From contig JAEWLN010000032.1 in the NCBI GenBank assembly GCA_023457535.1, positions 1 through 9,342 of the forward strand: 9,342 nt of DNA, written 5' to 3'. The notes below the pieces were generated by a model. The model searched no databases and was not told the DNA's origin. It saw only the letters and a list, made by a program, of their open reading frames with translations. Numbering within the stretch: the stretch's first letter is position 1; the number at the start of each line of letters is the position of its first letter. This document shows positions 1 to 7,186 of this stretch, one piece after another. Source of the DNA: Bacteroidota bacterium (lineage in GTDB: Bacteria > Bacteroidota > Bacteroidia > Flavobacteriales > Flavobacteriaceae). A program made the translations under genes and the position numbers.

Positions 1-804
1 GTCCGGGACCAGCTCATCGCCCAATCCGTCGCGCTCGTTGACGGCCGTCCACAACGCACCATTGGTGGGGTTCCAATCCATTCCTACCGGATTGCGAAGG
101 CCGCTTGCAAATATTTTTTCGCCGGTGCCATCGGGGTTGATCTCTAAAATGCACGCGCGGCGCACTTCGTGTTCCATGCCATTCTCGCCTACATTGCTGC
201 CCGAACCCACGGTAACGTATATTTTGGAACCATCGCGGCTCGCGAGCAAATTGCGCGTCCAGTGGTTGTTGTATCCGCCGGCGGGCAAATCGAGGATTTT
301 TTGCCCTTTGGCCGTCATTTTAAGTTCGTTCTTGTACGGATAGCGGTAAAGTCCGTCCGTGTTGGCCACGTAAAAATGGTTTTGGAGCACCAACAGGCCA
401 AACGGCTTATTGAGGTTCTCTAAAAAGGTTTCGCGCGTTTCGTAGCGCTCGTCTTTGTCTTTGTCGCGAAATACGGCGATGCGGTTGCCATACGATTCCG
501 AAACGAAAATATCCCCGTTGGGACTTTGGTAGATCCAGCGACAGCCGTCAAAGCCGTCGGCAAAGCGCGTGACGGTAAATCCGGGCGGCGCGGCGGGTTT
601 TTTGCCGTTCCAGTCGACCATGCTGCTGCGTTTGGTGACCGATTCTGTCGCATACGGCGGCGGCAGCCTCAAATCGCCGATCGCGGTTCTGACCGTTTGC
701 CCGGGCTGCTTGGCCAATTGTTCTTTTTCTGATTTTTTGACCTGTCCGTTGCACGAATTAAAGGCAAGGGCAAGTAAAAACGCCGATAGTAATGTGATTC
801 TCAT
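1..804 (-). CDS. Sorbosone/PQQ-dependent sugar dehydrogenase-like lipoprotein, C-terminus cut by window edge
   Basis: The minus strand is open from an ATG at 802-804 to the left edge, giving 268 residues with no stop, so this is the N-terminal part of a longer gene. An in-frame TAA lies eight codons upstream of the ATG, which supports this start. Residues 1-18 look like a lipoprotein signal (MRITLLSAFLLALAFNSC) with C18 as the likely lipidated residue, although the lipobox FNSC is not ideal. The rest resembles the soluble glucose/sorbosone dehydrogenase beta-propeller family: GFTVTRFADGFDGCRWI near 75-91, SPNGDIFVSES at 94-104, NNHWTRNLL at 179-187 with H181 where the family places its catalytic histidine, DGSKIYVTVGSGSN at 191-204, and SGLRNPVGMDW at 234-244. 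Family members oxidise sugars or aldoses with PQQ in the periplasm. Substrate and PQQ use here are inferred. It is transcribed divergently from hpt. Confidence 0.88.
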   Translation of the reverse strand, partial: MRITLLSAFLLALAFNSCNGQVKKSEKEQLAKQPGQTVRTAIGDLRLPPPYATESVTKRSSMVDWNGKKPAAPPGFTVTRFADGFDGCRWIYQSPNGDIFVSESYGNRIAVFRDKDKDERYETRETFLENLNKPFGLLVLQNHFYVANTDGLYRYPYKNELKMTAKGQKILDLPAGGYNNHWTRNLLASRDGSKIYVTVGSGSNVGENGMEHEVRRACILEINPDGTGEKIFASGLRNPVGMDWNPTNGALWTAVNERDGLGDELVPD

Positions 805-877
805 AAAATGAAATTGTGCTGTCCTTTAAAATTAGGCAATAAAAACACGCGGTTTTCATCGGATTGGGAAATTAAAA

Positions 878-905
878 CAGATTTAACACAATTAAAAAAT
901 CGCAA
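878..905 (-). promoter_or_regulatory. Weak candidate promoter for the sugar dehydrogenase-like gene
   Basis: Read on the minus strand, TTG (905-903), a 17-base spacer and TAAATCTG (885-878) approximate the Bacteroidota pattern TTG-N17-23-TAnnTTTG, with one mismatch in the -7 box. It would give a leader of roughly 65-70 bases before the ATG at 804. The surrounding AT-rich sequence makes chance matches easy, so this is only a candidate. Confidence 0.28.
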
Positions 906-918
906 TTACTAAATTTAG

Positions 919-953
919 GTTGTCGGCACCGCGCCGATAAATACCTATATTTG
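919..953 (+). promoter_or_regulatory. Bacteroidota-type promoter of hpt
   Basis: TATATTTG at 946-953 matches the Bacteroidota -7 consensus TAnnTTTG exactly. GTTG at 919-922 can serve as the -33 box with a 23-base spacer, at the long end of the usual range. Transcription would begin near 959-961, leaving a leader of only about 17 bases before the GTG start of hpt and no Shine-Dalgarno sequence. Confidence 0.6.
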
Positions 954-976
954 CAACTTATTTCAATCCTGAAACA

Positions 977-1504
977 GTGATACAACTCCACGACAAACAA
1001 TTCGTTCCGTTCATCTCGGCGCAGGAAATTGATTTTGCCATTGCCGAAATGGCGCGCCAGGTAGAAGCAGATTTTGCAGACGACACCCCTTTGTTCATAG
1101 GTATCTTGAACGGCGCATTCATGGTCGTGTCAGATTTTATGAAACATTACAGCCATCCGTGCGAAGTCAGTTTTATCAAAATGGCGTCGTATGAAGGCAC
1201 TGAATCTTTGGGCGCGGTCAGGCAACTCATCGGCCTGAATCAGGATTTATCGGGCCGCAGCGTGGTAATCATCGAAGACATCATCGACACGGGCAACACC
1301 ATCGAGGAACTCAAATCGTTGTTCAAGCAGCAAAATGTGCGGCATTTTAAGATTGCAACACTGTTTTTCAAGCCCGAAGCCTACCAGAAAGACATCAAGA
1401 TCGATTATGTGGGTATCCGAATCCCGAATAAATTCATTGTGGGTTATGGGCTGGATTATGACGGGCTCGGGCGTAATCTGCCGGAAGTCTATCAACTGGC
1501 GTGA
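977..1504 (+). CDS. hpt: Hypoxanthine phosphoribosyltransferase
   Basis: This 175-residue protein transfers the phosphoribosyl group of PRPP to hypoxanthine or guanine to make IMP or GMP in cytoplasmic purine salvage. The PRPP-binding signature of type I phosphoribosyltransferases is clear at residues 96-108 (VVIIEDIIDTGNT, with the E100-D101 pair). The LNGAF loop lies at 44-48, the flexible SYEGTES loop at 71-77, and the purine-binding C-terminal part (FIVGYGLDYDG then RNLPE) at 153-170. Length and order fit the bacterial Hpt family. Translation starts at a GTG. No in-frame ATG lies between the promoter and residue 1, and the MIQLHDKQFVPF start fits family proteins. It is first in a plus-strand cluster, 64 bases before adk, and has its own promoter with a very short leader. 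Confidence 0.96.
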   Translation: MIQLHDKQFVPFISAQEIDFAIAEMARQVEADFADDTPLFIGILNGAFMVVSDFMKHYSHPCEVSFIKMASYEGTESLGAVRQLIGLNQDLSGRSVVIIEDIIDTGNTIEELKSLFKQQNVRHFKIATLFFKPEAYQKDIKIDYVGIRIPNKFIVGYGLDYDGLGRNLPEVYQLA

Positions 1505-1531
1505 CGGCCCTGGCCAAAAGCGCTGAAAAGG

Positions 1532-1566
1532 AACAATAAATAAACCATCAACAATAAAAAATAAAC
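1532..1566 (+). repeat. A-rich leader with an imperfect direct repeat before adk
   Basis: The bases just before adk hold two related A-rich blocks, AACAATAAATAAAC (1532-1545) and AACAATAAAAAATAAAC (1550-1566), separated by CATC. The second ends two bases before the GTG start. There is no Shine-Dalgarno sequence. A-rich leaders of this type commonly support translation initiation in Bacteroidota, so this may be a translation-enhancing leader. That role is inferred. Confidence 0.5.
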
Positions 1567-1568
1567 TA

Positions 1569-2141
1569 GTGACCAATATCGTCTTATTCGGCAAACCGGG
1601 CGCGGGCAAAGGAACGCAGGCAGAATTCCTTAAAGAGAAATATGAGCTCGTACATTTGTCCACGGGCGACATTTTCCGGCACCACATCAAAAACGGTACG
1701 GCGCTGGGGAAAACGGCCAAGGAAATCATCGACCGCGGCGACCTGGTTCCCGATGAAATTACGACCAACATGCTCAAGGATGCCGTAGATCAAAACCCTA
1801 ACGCAAAAGGATTCCTGTTTGACGGCTACCCACGCACCATTGCACAGGCCGCGGCACTCGACGAGATCCTTGCCGCAAAGCAAACCGCCAACACCGCCAC
1901 GATCGCGCTCGAAGCAGACGATGAAGTTCTCGTGCAGCGCCTGCTCGAACGCGGTAAGACAAGCGGCCGCGCGGACGATCAGGATGTCGGTAAAATTCGC
2001 AACCGCTACCAGGAATACAACGAAAAAACCGCGCCGCTGATCGATTATTACAAGGCGCAGGGCAAGTTCCACGCGGTAAATGGTATTGGTTCGATTGCAG
2101 ACATCACCGCGCGCTTGAGTGCTGTGATCGATAATTTATAG
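1569..2141 (+). CDS. adk: Adenylate kinase, short form
   Basis: This 190-residue cytoplasmic enzyme interconverts AMP + ATP and 2 ADP. The P-loop is GKPGAGKGT at residues 8-16, the AMP-binding STGDIFR at 31-37, and DGYPRT at 85-90 contains the arginine that contacts substrate phosphates. The LID segment is short: residues 126-146 (LLERGKTSGRADDQDVGKIRN) pass directly over the nucleotide site, without the zinc-binding or extended LID of long adenylate kinases, so this is the roughly 190-residue short type. Translation begins at a GTG directly after an A-rich leader. No in-frame ATG is available, and MTNIVLFGKPG is the natural N-terminus. It follows hpt by 64 bases with no terminator visible between, so co-transcription from the hpt promoter is likely. 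No clear terminator follows it. Confidence 0.96.
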   Translation: MTNIVLFGKPGAGKGTQAEFLKEKYELVHLSTGDIFRHHIKNGTALGKTAKEIIDRGDLVPDEITTNMLKDAVDQNPNAKGFLFDGYPRTIAQAAALDEILAAKQTANTATIALEADDEVLVQRLLERGKTSGRADDQDVGKIRNRYQEYNEKTAPLIDYYKAQGKFHAVNGIGSIADITARLSAVIDNL

Positions 2142-2285
2142 CGCTCGTTCAAAAATCACGCGGAGTTCGCCGAACATCAAATAAGCAGCAATGCGCTGAC
2201 GTGGTGTTTTGGGCATTTTGCTCCGATGCGAAACCAAGAACCATAGGCGCTGCCATCCGGGGTGGATCCGGTCAAAAAACCAACA

Positions 2286-3560
2286 ATGGAAATCTTAATC
2301 ATATTATTCCTTATCATTCTCAACGGCGTTTTTTCGATGTCCGAGATCGCGTTGATCTCTGCGCGCAAAAACCGTCTTGAAAATGCGGCCAAAAAAGGAA
2401 GTTCGGCGGCCAAAACGGCGCTCGATCTGGCCAATTCGCCCAATAAATTCTTATCCACGGTGCAAATCGGGATCACGCTCATTGGGATCCTGACCGGTAT
2501 TTTCTCAGGCGACAAAATCACAACGGACGTACAAACGTTTGTAGAAGGATTCGCCGCACTCAAGCCCTACGCAGAATCCGTGGCGGTGGGCGTTGTGGTG
2601 GTCATCCTGACGTTTTTCTCGCTGGTGTTGGGCGAGTTGCTTCCCAAGCGCATCGGGCTCAATTATCCGGAGAAAATTGCCAAATCTGTCGCCATTCCTA
2701 TGAAATGGGTGTCGATCGTGACCGCGCCGTTCATCTGGCTGCTCACGGTTTCGACCGAATTTTTGCTCAAAGTGTTCATGATCAAACCGTCGGCAGAGGG
2801 TAAAGTCACTGAGGAAGAAATCAAAGCCATCATCAAGGAAGGTGCCGAGGGCGGTGAAATACAGGAAATCGAGCAAGACATCGTCGAACGCGTGTTCCAC
2901 ATTGGCGACCGCAAAGTCGATTCGCTTATGACGCACCGCAAATCGGTGGTGTTTTTGCCGCTCGGGGCCGATAAGCAAACCGTGCGCGATTTGATGCTCA
3001 AAGAATTGCATTCGATCTATCCGGTGTACAAAGACAACCACGACGACATTGTGGGTGTGGTGCACCTCAAGAATATTTTTGCGCATTTTGGCGAGGAGAA
3101 TTTCAGCCTGGCGCAAATCATGACCGATGCGCCGTTTATCATCGAGCACACCACGGCGTACAAAGCGCTTGAGAATTTCAAGAAAAGCGGCGTGCATTAC
3201 GCGTTTGTCTCTGACGAGTATGGCGTATTCCACGGCATCATTACGCTCAACGATATTCTGGAGGCACTTGTGGGCGACGCGTCTGAGTTTTACAAAGACG
3301 ATTTCAAGCTTGTCACGCGTGAGGACGGTACCTGGCTCGTGGACGGCCATTACTCGCTGCACGATTTCCTGACCTATTTTGAGCTCGACGAACTCACGAA
3401 CGATTACGAGGTAAACACCGTCAGCGGACTGATCATGACCGAACTGTCGCATATTCCCAAAGAAGGCGAGATCCTGCGTTGGCAGAATTTTGAACTCGAG
3501 GTCGTGGACATGGACGGCGTAAAAATAGACAAGGTGATCGTACGGGCGCTTAAAGAATAA
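2286..3560 (+). CDS. CNNM/HlyC-CorC family membrane protein (DUF21, two CBS domains, CorC_HlyC domain)
   Basis: The protein has 424 residues from the ATG at 2286. A GTG at 2262 would add eight residues, but MEILIILFLIILNGVFSMSE is the usual family start. Residues 1-190 form the DUF21 membrane domain, with hydrophobic segments near 2-18, 56-74, 100-118 and 140-163. SMSEIALISARKNRLE (17-32) and LGELLPKRIGLNYPEK (115-130) are family motifs. Two CBS domains follow (about 205-265, with MTHRKSVVFLPL, and about 275-335, with YAFVSDEYGVFHGIITLNDILEALVGD split over 305-331). A CorC_HlyC domain occupies about 345-424. Such proteins sit in the inner membrane, and several export Mg2+ or other divalent ions using the CBS pair as a nucleotide sensor. 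The 'hemolysin' label is historical. It lies between adk and obgE with gaps of 144 and 135 bases. I saw no convincing promoter in either gap. Confidence 0.93.
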   Translation: MEILIILFLIILNGVFSMSEIALISARKNRLENAAKKGSSAAKTALDLANSPNKFLSTVQIGITLIGILTGIFSGDKITTDVQTFVEGFAALKPYAESVAVGVVVVILTFFSLVLGELLPKRIGLNYPEKIAKSVAIPMKWVSIVTAPFIWLLTVSTEFLLKVFMIKPSAEGKVTEEEIKAIIKEGAEGGEIQEIEQDIVERVFHIGDRKVDSLMTHRKSVVFLPLGADKQTVRDLMLKELHSIYPVYKDNHDDIVGVVHLKNIFAHFGEENFSLAQIMTDAPFIIEHTTAYKALENFKKSGVHYAFVSDEYGVFHGIITLNDILEALVGDASEFYKDDFKLVTREDGTWLVDGHYSLHDFLTYFELDELTNDYEVNTVSGLIMTELSHIPKEGEILRWQNFELEVVDMDGVKIDKVIVRALKE

Positions 3561-3695
3561 ATCCGATCGGGCTTGCGCTGACAGCAAAAAGCCAAAAGCA
3601 ACCAAATAACCGATGGTTTGACATCAAAAGCACGACTGCCGGCGGCTCTCCGTACTTTTAAGGTTTGACGTCCAGAAAGAATTCAAAAAAAGAAA

Positions 3696-4694
3696 ATGAC
3701 AGAAGGCAACTTTGTAGACTACGTAAAAATATACATCTCTTCCGGTAAAGGAGGCAAGGGATCCACGCACCTGCACCGCGAAAAATTCATCGAAAAAGGC
3801 GGGCCGGACGGCGGCGACGGCGGTCGTGGCGGACACGTCTACCTGGTGGGAAACAAAGGGCTGTGGACGCTGTTCCACCTCAAATTTGCGCGCCACATCA
3901 AAGCCGGGCATGGTGGCGACGGCGGCTCTTCGCGCTCTACGGGTGCAGACGGCGAGGACCAGTTCATCGAAGTGCCGCTTGGAACGGTGGTGCGCGACAA
4001 GGACACCAACGAAATTTTGTTTGAAGTAACCGAGCACGGCGAAAAACGCATCGTTGCGCAAGGCGGCAAAGGCGGTCTTGGCAACTGGCATTTCCGGTCG
4101 TCGACCAACCAGACACCGCGTTATGCCCAACCGGGAATGCCGGCGGAGGAAAAAGACATTGTGCTTGAGCTCAAGGTTTTGGCCGATGTGGGATTGGTAG
4201 GATTTCCGAACGCCGGTAAATCTACACTGTTGTCTGTGCTCACCTCAGCCAAACCCAAAATCGCCGATTATCCGTTTACGACTCTGAAACCCAATTTGGG
4301 CATCGTGGCATACCGCGATTTTCAGTCGTTTGTGATTGCCGATATTCCGGGGATCATTGAAGGCGCGGCAGAAGGCAAGGGACTTGGGCATTACTTTTTG
4401 CGCCACATCGAGCGCAACTCCGTGTTGCTGTTCCTGATTCCGGCCGATGCAGAGGACATCCGAAAAGAATACGACATCCTGCTCGACGAATTGCGCCGGT
4501 ACAATCCGGAAATTCTGGACAAAGAGCGCATGATCGTGATCTCAAAAAGCGATATGCTCGACGATGAGCTCAAGTCCGAGATGAAAAAGCAACTCGACAA
4601 GGAATTCAAAGGCATTCCGTATTTGTTCATTTCGTCTGTGGCGCAACAGGGCCTTACCGAACTCAAGGACAAATTGTGGGCGATGCTGAACTGA
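3696..4694 (+). CDS. obgE: GTPase Obg (ObgE/CgtA)
   Basis: This 332-residue GTPase associates with the large ribosomal subunit and acts in 50S assembly and in coupling growth to nucleotide state. Residues 1-160 form the glycine-rich Obg fold: KGGKGSTHLHREK at 18-30, GGPDGGDGGRGGHVYL at 35-50, and GGKGGLGN at 123-130. The G domain follows with G1 GFPNAGKST (169-177), switch I PFTTLKPN (193-200), G3 DIPG (216-219), G4 SKSD (283-286, in place of the textbook NKxD) and G5 SSV (313-315). The protein ends after the G domain, so it lacks the C-terminal OCT domain found in proteobacterial and firmicute Obg. This fits the Bacteroidota form and is not a truncation. The ATG follows an A-rich stretch (AATTCAAAAAAAGAAA) with no strong Shine-Dalgarno sequence. 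Confidence 0.96.
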   Translation: MTEGNFVDYVKIYISSGKGGKGSTHLHREKFIEKGGPDGGDGGRGGHVYLVGNKGLWTLFHLKFARHIKAGHGGDGGSSRSTGADGEDQFIEVPLGTVVRDKDTNEILFEVTEHGEKRIVAQGGKGGLGNWHFRSSTNQTPRYAQPGMPAEEKDIVLELKVLADVGLVGFPNAGKSTLLSVLTSAKPKIADYPFTTLKPNLGIVAYRDFQSFVIADIPGIIEGAAEGKGLGHYFLRHIERNSVLLFLIPADAEDIRKEYDILLDELRRYNPEILDKERMIVISKSDMLDDELKSEMKKQLDKEFKGIPYLFISSVAQQGLTELKDKLWAMLN

Positions 4695-4742
4695 AAGCCC
4701 TGCCGGTTTTTCCATACACCTTGCGTTAAGACACGCTACACC

Positions 4743-4832
4743 GCGCCAGGGATAGCAGCGGAAATCCTTTTGCGGCCGGCTTGTGGCAGCGGCGGCGGCG
4801 AAAGATTGCAGCGTATAGCCCGCCCGTGGCGC
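4743..4832. repeat. Structured intergenic element with three GCAGCG copies
   Basis: The outer arms GCGCCA (4743-4748) and TGGCGC (4827-4832) are exact complements. GGG (4749-4751) can pair with CCC (4819-4821). An inner stem pairs AATCCTTTTGC (4763-4773) with GCGAAAGATT (4798-4807), with one bulged C and one G-T pair. Between the stems, two GCAGCG copies (4755-4760 and 4808-4813) face each other as a near-symmetric internal loop, and a third copy (4786-4791) sits in the GC-rich apical part. It lies after obgE and before the candidate promoter of the peptidase gene, so it could be the 3' end of the obgE transcript. From memory, similar GGGATAGCAGCGG...GCAGCGGATAGCCC sequences recur between genes in flavobacteria. 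I could not verify this. Confidence 0.6.
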
Positions 4833-4858
4833 CCAAACGTTAAAATACGGCTTATCGG

Positions 4859-4890
4859 TTTCGCGTGCTGCCAAAAATCTCCTATCTTCG
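4859..4890 (+). promoter_or_regulatory. Candidate promoter of the S46 peptidase gene
   Basis: TATCTTCG at 4883-4890 is one base from the Bacteroidota -7 box TAnnTTTG. TTTC at 4859-4862 is an imperfect -33 box with a 20-base spacer. The predicted leader is about 87 bases, AT-rich towards the ATG and without a Shine-Dalgarno sequence. It lies just downstream of the structured element and would make the peptidase gene a separate transcription unit from obgE. Confidence 0.42.
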
Positions 4891-4983
4891 CGGGGCAAAA
4901 TGGTGGGCGTTAAAGAAATTTGATGTAACAAATATTTTTTTCCGCCGACTACTAGCGCGTATTAACTAACATTACATTTAATT

Positions 4984-7134
4984 ATGAAGAAAATTATCTT
5001 GTCCCTGGTGGCTGCGATCATGCTCTTGCCAATGAGCGTGAAGGCCGACGAGGGAATGTGGTTCCTGATGTTCATCGAGCGCCTCAACCACCGTGACATG
5101 CAAAAAATGGGATTGCAGCTGACCGCTGAGGAAATCTACAGCATCAACAACCACAGTCTCAAGGATGCGATCGTGCAATTCAATGGCGGTTGTACAGCTG
5201 AAATCGTTTCCAAAGAAGGTTTGATCCTGACCAACCACCACTGCGGTTACGATGCGATCGCGGAATTGTCGTCCGAGAAAAACAATTACCTCAAAAACGG
5301 CTTTTGGGCGCAGAACAATAAACAGGAGATGAAGCCGAAATCGCTGTTCGTGCGTTTCTTTGTACGCATGGACGACGTGACCAAGCGCATTCTGGGCAAA
5401 GTCAATGACCAAATGACCGAAGCCGAGCGCGGAAAGGCGATCCAGCAGGAAATGGCTTTGATCGAAAAGGAGAACAGCGAAGGCGGGAAATATGTGGTTT
5501 CCGTGCGTCCGTTCTTCCAGGGCAATGAATATTATTATTTTGTATACCAGGATTTCAAAGACGTTCGCTTGGTGGGTACGCCGCCGGAAAGCGTTGGTAA
5601 ATTCGGGGGCGATACAGACAACTGGGAGTGGCCGCGCCACACAGGCGATTTCTCGATGTTTCGCGTATACGGCGATGCCAATGGAAATCCTGCCGAATAT
5701 TCTGAAAACAACGTTCCGCTCAAGCCAAAGCACCATTTGCCGGTAAGCTTGAAAGGCGTCAAGGAAAACGATTTTGCGATGATCCTGGGTTATCCGGGCA
5801 GAACCAACCGTTGGATGCCGGCGGGCGGAATCGAGCAAAACGTAAAGTTTGCTTATCCTGCGTGGGTTGAAGGTGCCAAAACAGGTATGGACAACATGAA
5901 AAAGTACATGGACAAAGATGAAAAGGTAAACCTGATGTACGCTTCAAAGTACGCGCAAACGGCCAATTACTGGAAGAACCGCCAGGGGATGATCGACGCG
6001 CTGACCAAGCACGGTACGGCCAAATCCAAAGCCGGACAGGAAGCCAAGTTCAACGCCTGGGCCAACAAGCCGGAGAACAAGCAAAAGTACGGCGATGTAG
6101 TGGCTACGATCAATAATTACTACGAAAAGACCAACCTCAAATCGCGTCACGACAATTATGCCACGCAAATGATCCGCACGGCTGCCTACACAATGGCTCC
6201 GCAAACACTGGGGAACGCGCTGATGGCTTACTATAAGGAGAACGACGCAAAACGCGCGGAAATGCTGCCTAGAATCCAGGAGCAGATCGAGGGCGTGTAC
6301 GGCGAATTCTACGCGCCGGCTGAAAAAGATATCTTTGCCGCGCAACTGAACCTTTACGCTGCCAAAGCGTCGGAATACGGACTCGCTCCGATGATCGCCG
6401 AGGCCAAAGCCAAAAACGGCGGCAACTTCACAGCCTGGGTAAACGAAGCGACTTCAAAAAGTATCTTTGCTACAAGAGAATCACTCGAGGCGTTCATGAA
6501 AAATCCTAATGCAGAGGCAATCGCAAACGATCCGTTGTATGTTATGTCCAACGATATTCTGACGCATTTGCGCAAAAAATCGGACGAACAGGCCAAATTG
6601 GAGAACGATTTTGGCAAGGCGTTCCGCAATCTTGTGGAAGGTTTGCGCGAGTCGAAACTCAACGCGATCCAGTATCCGGATGCCAATTCAACGCTGCGTC
6701 TTACTTACGGCAAAGTGCGTTCATTGCCTGCGGACAAGCGCAACGACGCCAAGATCAACAACTACACGACCATGGACGGCATGGTGAAAAAGTACAAAAA
6801 AGGCGATGCCGAGTTTGACATGCCGACCAAGATCATCGACATGAACAAGGCCAGAGATTACGGAAAATATGCCGATAAAGACGGTTCCATGCATGTGAAC
6901 TTCCTGACCGACAACGACATTACAGGCGGTAACTCGGGATCTCCGGTGCTCAACGGCAAAGGCGAACTGATCGGCCTTGCGTTCGACGGCAACATCGAAG
7001 CCATGGCGGGCGACGTGATCTTTGACGACAAACTGCAAAGAACCATCAACGTAGACATTCGTTACGTGCTTTGGCTCATCGACAAGTTCTCAGGTGCCAA
7101 GCACATTGTGGACGAGATGACCATCGTCAAATAA
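4984..7134 (+). CDS. S46 family dipeptidyl peptidase, DPP7-like
   Basis: This 716-residue serine exopeptidase removes dipeptides from peptide N-termini in the periplasm, feeding amino-acid use. Residues 1-21 are a signal peptide (MKKIILSLVAAIMLLPMSVKA), with mature DEGMWFLMF fitting the family. The chymotrypsin-type triad is visible as H85 (TNHHCGYDAI), D222 (GDFSMFRVY) and S651 (GGNSGSPV). N213-W214 (DTDNWEWPRHTGDF) and D668 fit residues that hold the substrate amino terminus. The residue 18 after the catalytic serine is G669 (AFDGN). From family knowledge, glycine there marks DPP7-type enzymes (hydrophobic P1) and arginine marks DPP11 (Asp/Glu P1), so DPP7-like specificity is inferred. Length is normal (about 700-720) and there is no T9SS sorting domain. 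A mostly helical domain occupies about 300-560. The gene ends 17 bases before a strong terminator. Confidence 0.95.
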   Translation: MKKIILSLVAAIMLLPMSVKADEGMWFLMFIERLNHRDMQKMGLQLTAEEIYSINNHSLKDAIVQFNGGCTAEIVSKEGLILTNHHCGYDAIAELSSEKNNYLKNGFWAQNNKQEMKPKSLFVRFFVRMDDVTKRILGKVNDQMTEAERGKAIQQEMALIEKENSEGGKYVVSVRPFFQGNEYYYFVYQDFKDVRLVGTPPESVGKFGGDTDNWEWPRHTGDFSMFRVYGDANGNPAEYSENNVPLKPKHHLPVSLKGVKENDFAMILGYPGRTNRWMPAGGIEQNVKFAYPAWVEGAKTGMDNMKKYMDKDEKVNLMYASKYAQTANYWKNRQGMIDALTKHGTAKSKAGQEAKFNAWANKPENKQKYGDVVATINNYYEKTNLKSRHDNYATQMIRTAAYTMAPQTLGNALMAYYKENDAKRAEMLPRIQEQIEGVYGEFYAPAEKDIFAAQLNLYAAKASEYGLAPMIAEAKAKNGGNFTAWVNEATSKSIFATRESLEAFMKNPNAEAIANDPLYVMSNDILTHLRKKSDEQAKLENDFGKAFRNLVEGLRESKLNAIQYPDANSTLRLTYGKVRSLPADKRNDAKINNYTTMDGMVKKYKKGDAEFDMPTKIIDMNKARDYGKYADKDGSMHVNFLTDNDITGGNSGSPVLNGKGELIGLAFDGNIEAMAGDVIFDDKLQRTINVDIRYVLWLIDKFSGAKHIVDEMTIVK

Positions 7135-7151
7135 ATAGTTCAGGGTATTTG

Positions 7152-7186
7152 AAATCCGGATCGGGAAACTGGTCCGGATTTTTTTT
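7152..7186 (+). terminator. Rho-independent terminator of the S46 peptidase gene
   Basis: AAATCCGGA (7152-7160) and TCCGGATTT (7173-7181) are exact nine-base complements around a 12-base loop. The right arm runs into eight consecutive T (7179-7186). It begins 17 bases after the TAA of the peptidase gene. Confidence 0.92.

Noticed and set aside
2262..2285. GTG start eight codons upstream for the CNNM-type gene
   Set aside because: The extra residues (MDPVKKPT) are polar and not typical of the family, whereas the ATG at 2286 gives the usual hydrophobic N-terminus.
3570..3593. Possible hairpin GGCTTGC/GCAAAAAGCC after the CNNM-type gene as a terminator
   Set aside because: The right arm needs three unpaired A residues and no T run follows, so it does not qualify as an intrinsic terminator.
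2505..3605. Long minus-strand open frame of 366 codons opposite the CNNM-type gene
   Set aside because: It is rich in His, Arg, Phe and Val in the pattern of a mirrored coding frame, has no recognisable domain, and lies wholly opposite a well-supported gene.
3653..3667. TAAGGTTTG-like sequence before obgE as a promoter
   Set aside because: The gap between TA and TTTG is three bases instead of two, and no TTG box lies at a suitable distance upstream.
4978..5838. Minus-strand open frame of 286 codons opposite the start of the S46 peptidase gene
   Set aside because: The plus-strand gene has signal peptide, triad and full family length. The antisense translation has no domain features and is a codon-bias shadow.
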